A stretch of DNA of 8,269 nt from Pseudomonadota bacterium (GCA_030635485.1 DAOVYS010000109.1:1-8269); one strand, 5' to 3'; shown: positions 1 through 6,448, numbered from the stretch's first letter. The notes: generated by a model from the sequence alone, not told the origin. Made by a program: numbers and translations.

Positions 1-607
1 CAACAGCGCCTTTCTGGTTTCAGCTGCCGGAGATATTACAGGCAGATATGATAAGCAACATCTTGTCCCGTTCGGGGAATATATCCCCTTAAAAAAAATT
101 CTCCCGCTTCCAGGACCGCTTGTCGAAACCATAGGCGATTTCACGCCCGGCACATTCAGAGAACCAATTTCTTGCCAGAACGCAAAGATTGGGGTATTAA
201 TCTGTTTTGAGAGCATCTTCCCGGAACTGGCTCGGGTGCAGGCGGCAGGCGGCGCAAATCTTCTGGTGAATCTGACACATGATGCATGGTTCGGCCGTTC
301 CGGGGCTCCGTGGCAGCATCTCTCCATGGCGGTATTACGGGCCGTGGAAACCAGGACAAGCCTAGTCAGGGCAGCAAACACCGGAATCAGCGGCTTTGTG
401 GACCCTCTTGGCCGGTTATCGAGAATTTCCCCGCTTTTTGTGCCTTATTCCCTTATCAAGCAGGTTGCACTGCTTGATAAGGAAACTTTTTTTGTGGCCT
501 TTGGCCACTGGTTTGCATCCCTCTGCCTGATTTTACTCTTTCCAGGGTTTATCCTGGTCAGACAGAGGCGTAAGATGGTACCCCTGGCGAACGGTTACGT
601 AAGATAA
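1..607 (+). CDS. lnt: Apolipoprotein N-acyltransferase, C-terminal part (5' end outside window)
   Basis: Lnt transfers an acyl chain from a phospholipid to the N-terminal cysteine of apolipoproteins on the periplasmic face of the inner membrane, the last step of lipoprotein maturation. The visible frame starts at base 2 and holds about 201 residues of the nitrilase-type domain. The motif YDKQHLVPFGEY contains the family's catalytic lysine (codon 53-55), and LICFES contains the nucleophilic cysteine (codon 203-205). The catalytic glutamate would lie upstream of the window. The stretch NLTHDAWFG and the later RAANTGISGFVDPLGR are also typical of Lnt. A hydrophobic segment near the end (FFVAFGHWFASLCLILLF) fits the C-terminal membrane helix, followed by a basic tail. 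The stop is TAA at 605-607. prfB begins 22 bases downstream, so the two genes are probably co-transcribed. Identity is very secure. Confidence 0.96.
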   Translation, partial: NSAFLVSAAGDITGRYDKQHLVPFGEYIPLKKILPLPGPLVETIGDFTPGTFREPISCQNAKIGVLICFESIFPELARVQAAGGANLLVNLTHDAWFGRSGAPWQHLSMAVLRAVETRTSLVRAANTGISGFVDPLGRLSRISPLFVPYSLIKQVALLDKETFFVAFGHWFASLCLILLFPGFILVRQRRKMVPLANGYVR

Positions 608-629
608 ACCCTGAACGAGGAAAAATAAA

Positions 630-1728
630 ATGTCAGCAGAACTCAAACAAAAACTCCAGGACCTTAAAACCCGTTTACTAGCCCTGCAGGACCATCTTTG
701 AATTAGCCGACAAGAAAGAACAGCTGGAAATCCTGGACAAGCAGATCCAGGGACAAAATTTCTGGGATGACCCGGAAAACGCCCGAAAGATCCAGAAGGA
801 GAGGGGACGGCTCTAGGAAGCCCTAGGAGGCTGGAAAGCCCTCTATTCCACCTGGGAAGAGGGTGAAATCCTTCTGGAACTTGCCGTGGAAGAGCAGGAC
901 GCCGAGACCTTAAATGAAGCCTCCCTGCTTCTGAACAATCTACAGGCCCGAGTTGCTTCATTTGAAATGGAGTGCATGTTCTCCGGTGAGCATGACGCAA
1001 ACAACGCCATGGTGACCATTCATGCCGGAGCAGGCGGCACGGAGGCGCAGGACTGGGTCGGCATGCTGCTCCGCATGTATCTGAGATGGGCTGAAGAAAA
1101 GAATTTTTCAGCCCAGACCCTTGATTACCTTGCCGGCGATGAGGCAGGCGTTAAGAGCGTGACAATCATGATCAAAGGGAAACATGCCTATGGACACTTA
1201 AGGTCCGAGATGGGGATCCACAGGCTTGTCCGTATCTCTCCCTTTGACGCGGGCGCCAGGAGGCACACCTCGTTTGCCTCGGTCTTTGTGTTCCCTGAGC
1301 TTGATGACTCAATCAAGATCGAAATCAATGAAAAGGACCTCAGGATCGACACCTACCGGGCCAGCGGGGCCGGCGGTCAGCACGTGAACAAAACCAGTTC
1401 CGCAGTCCGGATAACCCACCTTCCCTCAGGCATCGTGGTTCAATGCCAGAATGAGCGGTCCCAGCACCGGAACAAGGATATCTCCATGAAGATGCTTAGG
1501 GTCAGGCTCTTTCAACGTGAAGAAGAGATTAAAAAAAAACAGAGGCAAAAGCTTCACGGGGAAAAGAAAGAGATCGCCTGGGGAAGTCAGATCAGGTCCT
1601 ATACCCTGCAGCCCTACAGGTTGATCAAGGACCATAGAACCGGATGTGAGATTGGAAACGTAGACAGTGTGCTGGACGGGAACCTGGATCCCTTTATCAA
1701 GGCGTTCCTGCTTTGGCAGCCGAATTAG
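630..1728 (+). CDS. prfB: Peptide chain release factor 2 (programmed +1 frameshift; also carries an in-frame UAG)
   Basis: RF2 recognises UAA and UGA and triggers release of the finished peptide. ATG 630 follows GAGG at 617-620. The first 23 codons end CTT TGA (696-701). Reading resumes in the +1 frame at GAA 700 and runs to TAG 1726-1728, giving 365 residues, the usual RF2 length. The SPF stop-recognition tripeptide is at residues 203-205 (bases 1237-1245) and the catalytic GGQ at 248-250 (bases 1372-1380). Two things are odd. The frameshift cassette is weak. There is also a second stop, TAG at 814-816 (codon 62), in the N-terminal helical domain where E. coli RF2 has Glu (SSLEA region). One G-to-T change from GAG explains it, and length is conserved around it. 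Unless this UAG is read through or is a sequence error, the gene yields only a fragment or must restart internally, for example at GTG 886. The family call is certain; the intactness of the gene is not. Confidence 0.93.
684..702 (+). promoter_or_regulatory. prfB programmed +1 ribosomal frameshift site
   Basis: CTT (696-698) is followed by the zero-frame stop TGA (699-701). The RF2 homology continues from GAA 700 after skipping T699, so the slip CUU to UUU expected for prfB autoregulation is preserved. Low RF2 lets the ribosome pause at UGA and shift; high RF2 terminates it. Compared with the classical AGGGGGTATCTTTGAC, the Shine-Dalgarno-like stimulator is only AGG (688-690) and sits one base closer to CTT. 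The base after UGA is A rather than the poorly terminating C. Confidence 0.9.
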
Positions 1729-1741
1729 GAGGCCCCAGTCC

Positions 1742-1768
1742 ATGTCGTTGAGTCTCAAACTACAGTGA
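1742..1768 (+). other. Possible 8-codon coupled leader ORF ahead of the Fe-S gene (or a start broken by a missing base)
   Basis: ATG 1742 lies 9 bases after a full AGGAGG (1727-1732), which itself overlaps the prfB stop. It encodes MSLSLKLQ and stops at TGA 1766-1768, overlapping the GTG start at 1765 as GTGA. This is the geometry of translational coupling. Alternatively, one base is missing between 1745 and 1764 and the real Fe-S protein starts at ATG 1742. Confidence 0.35.
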
Positions 1769-2997
1769 ATCAATGTGCAAAATGCGGCGCGTGTACATCC
1801 GTTTGCCCGGTATATCAGGTGACAGGACGTGAGTCCCTTACGGCCAGAGGCAAACAGCATCTTTTAGACCGCCTCTCCGCTTCAAAACGATCATCGGCTT
1901 ATCCGGACATCCTTTCTAAGTGTCTTCTGTGCGGCGCATGCAATGACGCATGTCCCAGGTCTCTGGACACACCTGGTCTTGTAATTGCGGCCCGACACAG
2001 ACTCAGGTGGTTTGAGAATAGACACTTTGCAAAAAAGTTGATTTCTAAAAAGGCCCTTTTGTACCCCGGCCTTGTTTCCAGGTTTATAAAAACCGCCGCC
2101 AGAATCAATGAGATCTTCACAAAAAACCTGCCGGCTGATAGCGGTCTGCGATTACGCCTGTCTGAATTTACCGGACAATGGCCGGCGTCCGTAACTTCCG
2201 AACGGTACACTACCGCCCGTTCAAAAATCTGGCCGACACAGGACAAGCCCGCTCTTTCCTATTTTACCGGGTGCACGGCCGACTATCTGTTTCCTGAAAT
2301 AGGCTCTGCAACTGAAATGCTTCTGCAAAAAGGATGCGGTTCTTCCCTGGACATACCCGAAAGCCAGTCATGCTGCGGTCTTGCCGCGCAGGCCACCGGC
2401 GACTTAAACCTTGCGAAAAAACTCGCAAAGACGAATATCGCGGCCTTTGAGTCGAATTCCCTGCCTGTTTTTACTTCCTGCGCCTCGTGTTATTCCCATC
2501 TCATGACCTATCCGGATCTTCTGAAAAATGATAGCGACTGGCAACATAGGGCGATTCGTTTTGCCGGGCGTCTTCAGGAGTTTTCAACCCATTTTGTCAA
2601 CTCCATTGAATTTCAGGCACGTTGTAAAGATATATTTAATGGTTCCGGGCCTGTTAAAAGGAGGGTGGTCTATCATGATCCCTGCCATTTAAGATTCGGA
2701 TTAAAGATAATAGAGCCCCCCAGAAGGCTTCTTACACGATTTTCAGGCATTGAACTTTTAGAATTGCCACATGGTCCTCAATGCTGCGGCCACGGCGGCC
2801 TCTTCAGTTTAGTCCACCCCGGCCTTTCACATAAGATCCGTGACCGCCTGATGGCTAATTTTAAGTCTCTAAAGGTCGACACTGTCGTGACCACCTGTTC
2901 CGGTTGTCTACTCCAGTGGCACCAAGGGCTTGCGGCCGAAAAAAGTACTGCCAAGGCAATACATCTCGGGGTATTTCTGGCAAAAATGTTGCGGTAA
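1765..2997 (+). CDS. (Fe-S)-binding CCG-domain protein, GlcF/LutA-like oxidoreductase subunit
   Basis: This protein resembles the iron-sulfur subunit of glycolate/lactate oxidases (GlcF) and related electron-transfer subunits. From GTG 1765 it has 410 residues, close to E. coli GlcF. Two ferredoxin-type [4Fe-4S] motifs come first: Cys 4, 7, 10, 14 (CAKCGACTSVC) and Cys 53, 56, 59, 63 (CLLCGACNDAC). Two CCG domains follow: Cys170, Cys203-204, Cys239/242, and Cys307, Cys340-341, Cys378/381. The expected flavoprotein partner (GlcD-like) is not in the window, so substrate is unknown and glcF is not asserted. The start is uncertain: the AGGAGG at 1727-1732 is placed for ATG 1742 in another frame, while the Fe-S frame has only GTG 1765 as a start after the prfB stop. 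prfB is 36 bases upstream, in the same frame. The gene ends TAA at 2995-2997, immediately followed by TGA. Confidence 0.88.
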   Translation: MNQCAKCGACTSVCPVYQVTGRESLTARGKQHLLDRLSASKRSSAYPDILSKCLLCGACNDACPRSLDTPGLVIAARHRLRWFENRHFAKKLISKKALLYPGLVSRFIKTAARINEIFTKNLPADSGLRLRLSEFTGQWPASVTSERYTTARSKIWPTQDKPALSYFTGCTADYLFPEIGSATEMLLQKGCGSSLDIPESQSCCGLAAQATGDLNLAKKLAKTNIAAFESNSLPVFTSCASCYSHLMTYPDLLKNDSDWQHRAIRFAGRLQEFSTHFVNSIEFQARCKDIFNGSGPVKRRVVYHDPCHLRFGLKIIEPPRRLLTRFSGIELLELPHGPQCCGHGGLFSLVHPGLSHKIRDRLMANFKSLKVDTVVTTCSGCLLQWHQGLAAEKSTAKAIHLGVFLAKMLR

Positions 2998-3030
2998 TGA
3001 AACAATCGGCAAATGCACTTCATAAGGATC

Positions 3031-3120
3031 AGGGGTCATGGGTCAGCAAAAATAACAAAAAAATCAATCCGTTACCCTAGTCCCCGACCCCTCCGCCCAG
3101 AAATGTTATTTCCGGGCGGA
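3031..3120. repeat. Paired inverted repeats between the Fe-S gene and the DsbA-like gene (REP-like or terminator-like)
   Basis: AGGGGTC (3031-3037) is complementary to GACCCCT (3086-3092). Immediately after, TCCGCCC-A-GAAAT (3092-3104), loop GTT, and ATTTC-C-GGGCGGA (3108-3120) form a 12-bp stem with one A.C mismatch. No T-run follows, so this is not a textbook intrinsic terminator. It could still stop or stabilise the upstream lnt-prfB-Fe-S transcript, or be a dispersed REP-type element. Confidence 0.6.
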
Positions 3121-3127
3121 CACCAAC

Positions 3128-3155
3128 TTGCACAAAATCGTGTGGAATGTATAAT
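3128..3155 (+). promoter_or_regulatory. Candidate sigma70 promoter for the DsbA-like/phoH/ybeY/pdxJ unit
   Basis: A perfect TATAAT (-10) at 3150-3155 is preceded by TTGCAC at 3128-3133 with a 16-base spacer. The -35 matches consensus only in TTG. Predicted transcription start is near 3162, leaving a leader of about 70 bases before ATG 3231. It lies just past the inverted repeats, consistent with a new transcription unit. Confidence 0.5.
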
Positions 3156-3230
3156 AGTCGGCAGTTGTGACCAACGTCTCCCAGCCATTTCTTTGAACAA
3201 AAAACAAGCAACTTTAAGGATAAAACAGTC

Positions 3231-4097
3231 ATGTACCGCACCTCTATTTTTATAATCGCCGCATTCTTTGCAGCCTTTGTTTCACAGCCTGCCGGGGCTG
3301 CAGTGGAGGGACGCATCAACAACACATTCAGCGTTGAGGGCTCCCCGCTCGATATTGCCGTTTCCGTTGACGGCAACTGGTTCTTTGTATTAACAAAAGG
3401 AGGAAAGGTGCTGATATTTTCTCCGGACGGCGAATTAAATGATGAGATTCAGGCGGATCCTTCCATGGACAGGATTGACGTAAGCGGGTTTGCCGCAGTC
3501 AAACTGAGGGACAAAATCGTACTGAGCAGCCGGAAGACCGGGAAAATCCAGGAGATTCTTTTTGAATTCGTGATGGAGATCAACACCAAGGGCTCGCCGT
3601 CCAGGGGGCTGGCAAAAGCCCCGGTAGTCCTGACGCTTTTTACAGACTTTCAATGACCCTATTGCTCCCAAATGGGGGCAATGGTCGAGCAGTTGTTCGA
3701 AAAAAATCCCGAGACAGTCAGAATAGTGATCAAGAATTATCCACTTTCAAGGCATAAATTTGCTGAGCAGGCGGCCCGGGCCTCGCTTGCAGCGGACCGG
3801 CAAGGCATGTTCTGGGAATTCCAGGGCAAACTTTTTGACAATTACAAAAAATTATCCGCTGAAAAAATAGATGGAATCGCGGATGAACTCAAACTTGACA
3901 TGAAACATTTCAAGACGGACATGGAAAGCCAGGCAATTCGTCAGCAGGTGAAAAGGGACAGACAAGACGGGCGCAAAGCCGGGGTCAGCGGCACGCCTAT
4001 TCTGTTTGTAAACGGAATAAAGGTGCGTGACCGTTCTATTGCCGGCATTCAGAAATTGATCGACGAACAGCTGACGAAAAAAATTGATAAAAAGTAG
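3231..4097 (+). CDS. Secreted DsbA/thioredoxin-fold selenoprotein candidate (UGA = Sec142 in a UPYC active site)
   Basis: Likely a periplasmic thiol/selenol-disulfide oxidoreductase. ATG 3231 follows AAGGA (3216-3220). Residues 1-24 form a signal peptide (hydrophobic core IFIIAAFFAAF, cleavage near AGAA). Residues of about 30-125 are beta-rich (PLDIAVSVDGNWFFVLTKGG), resembling one or two NHL/YncE-type propeller blades. From about residue 127 (GSPSRGLAKAPVV) to the end is a DsbA/Thioredoxin_4-type domain. Its motif FTDFQ-x-PYCSQM places in-frame TGA 3654-3656 exactly at the first cysteine of CPYC; the resolving Cys is 145. The cis-proline loop SGTPILFVNG (Pro256) is intact. Both halves share one frame without an indel and give 288 residues, stop TAG 4095-4097. 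Reading UGA as selenocysteine is the best explanation; a TGC/TGT-to-TGA error is the main alternative. phoH starts 6 bases downstream. Confidence 0.85.
3657..3700 (+). promoter_or_regulatory. Candidate bacterial SECIS: two abutting hairpins right after the UGA
   Basis: Hairpin 1 pairs 3659-3669 with 3674-3684: 11 bp including two G.U pairs, loop AAAU, starting two bases after the UGA. Hairpin 2 pairs 3685-3690 with 3695-3700: 6 bp including one G.U, loop AGUU. SelB-dependent bacterial SECIS elements usually show a G in the first two loop positions, with the loop about 16-37 nt after UGA. Hairpin 2 fits both (loop begins after 34 intervening bases). Hairpin 1 is stronger but its loop has no G and lies closer (13 bases). 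Confidence 0.55.
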
Positions 4098-4103
4098 GCT
4101 GCC

Positions 4104-5096
4104 TTGAAAAAGAAGTCATTCACAAAACCAGCCACTGCCGAGTTCTCTTTTCCGGACAATGATGCGGCTCAATTGTTGTTCGGAGACTTGAACAGGAACC
4201 TCACAGCGATTGAAAAATCGACCGGCGTAAGCATCGGGGTCAGGGGAACCACGGTGACGATCAAAGGCGTGCAGCATGAAGTTGCACTGGCTGAAACGGT
4301 CTTAAACCAGTTGTTCGACCTGATCAAGGCGGGTCACCCTGTCTACCCGCAGGACATACCATACGCCATCCGGATCCTTGAGCGTTCTCCGAAGGCCGGA
4401 CTGAAGGAAATATTTCTTGATCAGGTATATATCACCTCCAACCGATCCATGGTCTCCCCCAAAAGCATCAACCAGAAGTTGTACATTGAGAGTATCCGTG
4501 CCCATGACATGGTTTTCGGAATCGGTCCGGCCGGCACAGGCAAGACTTATCTGGCCGTGGCAATGGCTCTTTCGGCCCTTACAAGCAACCAGGTAAAATC
4601 AATCATTCTCACCAGGCCGGCTGTCGAGGCTGGAGAAAGGCTGGGATTCCTGCCAGGTGACATTGCCCAGAAGATAGACCCTTATCTCCGCCCACTCCAT
4701 GATGCCTTAAATGAGATGCTCGGACGAGAGCGTGCCGCTGAACTGGTCGAACAGGGCATAATCGAAATAGCTCCCCTCGCCTTTATGAGAGGCCGTACCC
4801 TAAACTGCGCATTCGTGATCCTTGACGAGGCGCAAAATACGACACACGAACAGATGAAGATGTTTTTAACCAGAATGGGATTTAATTCAAAATCCGTAAT
4901 CACCGGAGACATCACGCAGATTGATCTGCCGAGCAGCCAGGGATCAGGTCTTATCAGGGCCTCCAAGATATTAAAAAACATCAAGGGGATCTCTTTCAAC
5001 TATTTTTCCGATGCCGACGTGGTGCGTCATCCACTGGTTCAGGACATTATCCGGGCCTATGAAAAAAAGAGAAAGGGGAAGGCAAAGGATTCGTAA
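4104..5096 (+). CDS. phoH: PhoH-family ATPase (YbeZ-type)
   Basis: PhoH/YbeZ proteins are cytoplasmic P-loop ATPases associated with RNA metabolism and, through YbeY, with rRNA processing and ribosome quality control. The product has 330 residues. The N-terminal 90 or so residues are the KH-like region of the family (GVSIGVRGTTVTIKG). Walker A is GIGPAGTGKT at residues 139-148 and Walker B is FVILDEAQN at 237-245. Downstream GDITQIDLP and the SQGSGL segment are also characteristic. The start is TTG 4104, 6 bases after the stop of the DsbA-like gene, with a weak AGTAGG-like ribosome site overlapping that stop; this suggests translational coupling. The stop TAA is at 5094-5096, one base before ybeY, matching the classic phoH-ybeY pairing. 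No membrane HD (PgpH-like) gene intervenes, as it does in many other bacteria. Confidence 0.96.
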   Translation: MKKKSFTKPATAEFSFPDNDAAQLLFGDLNRNLTAIEKSTGVSIGVRGTTVTIKGVQHEVALAETVLNQLFDLIKAGHPVYPQDIPYAIRILERSPKAGLKEIFLDQVYITSNRSMVSPKSINQKLYIESIRAHDMVFGIGPAGTGKTYLAVAMALSALTSNQVKSIILTRPAVEAGERLGFLPGDIAQKIDPYLRPLHDALNEMLGRERAAELVEQGIIEIAPLAFMRGRTLNCAFVILDEAQNTTHEQMKMFLTRMGFNSKSVITGDITQIDLPSSQGSGLIRASKILKNIKGISFNYFSDADVVRHPLVQDIIRAYEKKRKGKAKDS

Positions 5097-5097
5097 T

Positions 5098-5550
5098 ATG
5101 CCTGTTCTTATTTCATCCGAATTGACCGGCCCTCCACCGGTATCTATTGATTATCTCCGGGCCTGTGGCGAGAGACTTTTACGTCTATGTGGCCGTGAGA
5201 AGGGAGAGCTCAGCATTCTTCTTGTCTCTGATTCACGAATCGCGGAATTAAACAGTAGATATCGCAAAAAACAAAAACCCACAAACGTCCTGGCCTTTGC
5301 CATGCAGGAGGGGCCGGAGACCCAGGATTATGATCTCCTCGGGGATATCGTGATCTCGGTTGAAACCGCGGCCCGAGAGGCACGCCTGGAAAATATCTCC
5401 ATCCACCGCCGCATTGCGGCGCTTCTTATTCATGGACTCCTTCACCTGCTGGGGCTTGACCATGAAAAATCGGATGAAGAGGCTGCGGCCATGAAAAGTA
5501 AAGAAGAGATACTGCTTGAAAAACTTATAATAGAACAGAGGAGAGGAGGA
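5098..5550 (+). CDS. ybeY: Endoribonuclease YbeY (no stop codon before pdxJ)
   Basis: YbeY is a metal-dependent endoribonuclease involved in 16S rRNA 3'-end maturation and 70S quality control. ATG 5098 lies one base after the phoH stop, with AAAGGA at 5084-5089. The zinc motif HGLLHLLGLDH supplies His112, His116 and His122, and the preceding RYRKKQKPTNVLAF corresponds to the family's YR-x-K-x-x-PTDVLSF segment with Asn and Ala substitutions. The domain ends around residue 145, after the acidic tail SDEEAAAMKSKEEILLEKL, as expected for YbeY. The oddity is the 3' end: the frame stays open through IIEQRRGG directly into the PdxJ start at 5551, so the end given here is a domain boundary and not a stop. 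In the alternative frame, TAA TAG lie at 5528-5533; removing one A from the preceding A-run would end the protein at LLENL. Confidence 0.93.
5537..5550 (+). promoter_or_regulatory. Strong purine-rich ribosome binding site for pdxJ inside the ybeY frame
   Basis: The purine run AGAGGAGAGGAGGA ends directly at ATG 5551 and contains AGGAG at 5539-5543, 7 bases from the ATG. It supports independent initiation of pdxJ even though the upstream frame is open. Confidence 0.7.
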
Positions 5551-6267
5551 ATGGTAAAACTTGCAGTGAATGTAGATCATGTCGCAACCCTGAGAGAGGC
5601 CAGGGGAATCAATGAACCTGATCCGGTTCAGGCAGCCGCCATATGCGAACTGGCCGGCGCCCAGGGAATTGTTGTGCATCTGCGGGAGGACCGGCGTCAT
5701 ATCCAGGACAGGGACGTGAGACTGCTTAGACAAACGGTCAAAACCAAACTGAATCTCGAGATGGGCGCAACAGAGGAAATCATAGGGATTGCCCTTGATC
5801 TGAAACCCGACATGGTAACCTTTGTTCCTGAAAAGAGAAAAGAATTGACCACCGAAGGCGGCTTAAATGTGATTCGCCAGAAAAAAAAGATCAAAAAAGC
5901 GATTTCAAAGATGACAAAGGCGGATATTCCTGTGAGTCTGTTTATAGATCCGGATTCCGGTCAGATTAAGGCATCAAAAGAGGTGGGCGCAACATTTGTG
6001 GAAATCCACACAGGCACGTACTGTGACGCTGTAACAGAGGTGGAGCGGGACAGAGAATTCGACCTGATCGCCTCGGCCGCGGAGGAGGCCTTTGAAGCGG
6101 GGCTCCGGGTCAATGCCGGACACGGCCTGAACTATCTGACCACGCAGAGGGTTGCGCAACTGGGCACGATTGAGGAATTGAGCATCGGCCATGCCATCAT
6201 GGCACGCGCGATTCTGGTCGGGCTTGATCAGGCGGTAAGAGAAATGGCTGCTTTGGTGCAGCTGTAA
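5551..6267 (+). CDS. pdxJ: Pyridoxine 5'-phosphate synthase
   Basis: PdxJ condenses 1-deoxy-D-xylulose 5-phosphate with 3-amino-2-oxopropyl phosphate to form pyridoxine 5'-phosphate, the ring-closing step of DXP-dependent vitamin B6 synthesis. Starting at ATG 5551 the protein is 238 residues, close to the E. coli enzyme (243). The TIM-barrel active-site residues are present: VNVDHVATLREARG at the N-terminus, VVHLREDRRHIQDRDV (His43, Arg45, His50), NLEMG (Glu70) and VNAGHGLNYLT (His191). MVKLAVNVDHVATLR is the normal PdxJ N-terminus, and a strong ribosome site precedes it, so 5551 is the natural start. The reading frame is nonetheless continuous with ybeY, so a YbeY-PdxJ fusion of 389 residues is possible. 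Stop TAA 6265-6267 lies within the first arm of a repeat. The often-neighbouring acpS is not present downstream. Confidence 0.96.
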   Translation: MVKLAVNVDHVATLREARGINEPDPVQAAAICELAGAQGIVVHLREDRRHIQDRDVRLLRQTVKTKLNLEMGATEEIIGIALDLKPDMVTFVPEKRKELTTEGGLNVIRQKKKIKKAISKMTKADIPVSLFIDPDSGQIKASKEVGATFVEIHTGTYCDAVTEVERDREFDLIASAAEEAFEAGLRVNAGHGLNYLTTQRVAQLGTIEELSIGHAIMARAILVGLDQAVREMAALVQL

Positions 6268-6448
6268 CCGATCACAGGCACCCCATCTGCACGCACTCAG
6301 CCCCCCTGCCAATATACAGGGAGTATAATCGCAAGGGCCGATCACGCACCCCAAGAGCACTTCCTTTGGGCGCACAGCTGGGGCACCTGTGACCCCTTAC
6401 AGTAGTCAGAGGATTTTTCAACGGTGTTTATGCCCCGTGATCGGTTAC
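6264..6448. repeat. 185-bp palindromic element with 12-bp perfect terminal inverted repeats (MITE-like candidate)
   Basis: GTAACCGATCAC (6264-6275) is exactly inverted at 6437-6448. Flanking bases GTGCAGCT (6256-6263) and GTGCGGCT (6449-6456) match at 7 of 8 positions, like an aged target duplication. Inside are a second direct copy, CCGATCACGCACCCC (6338-6352), and an inverted partial copy at 6380-6402. A small hairpin pairs CCCTG (6304-6308) with CAGGG (6317-6321). No coding sequence is credible. It fills the gap between convergent pdxJ and fapA and supplies the pdxJ stop. No strong intrinsic terminator is obvious; a T5 run at 6414-6418 has no adjacent strong stem. Confidence 0.5.

Noticed and set aside
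814..816. General reassignment of UAG to a sense codon
   Set aside because: UAG ends prfB (1726-1728) and the DsbA-like gene (4095-4097) at the expected protein ends, so UAG works as a normal stop here. Site-specific readthrough is not excluded.
533..1000. Antisense 155-residue open frame across lnt and prfB
   Set aside because: It lies opposite strongly supported lnt and prfB coding sequence and has no recognisable motifs; it is a shadow frame.
3013..3255. 80-residue open frame in the gap before the DsbA-like gene
   Set aside because: It crosses the inverted repeats and candidate promoter, has no family resemblance, and overlaps the signal peptide coding region out of frame.
3672..4097. 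Separate 141-residue protein starting at ATG 3672
   Set aside because: It begins just after the active-site motif and lacks half the thioredoxin fold and the signal peptide. It has no good ribosome site. It is the 3' part of the UGA-containing gene.
5011..5097. Upstream ATG 5011 as ybeY start
   Set aside because: It lies inside phoH, has no suitable ribosome site, and adds residues unlike YbeY. ATG 5098 has a good site and the normal YbeY N-terminus.
6380..6418. Intrinsic terminator for pdxJ
   Set aside because: GGGG (6380-6383) and CCCC (6393-6396) can pair, but the T5 run is about 18 bases further on; this is too weak to call.
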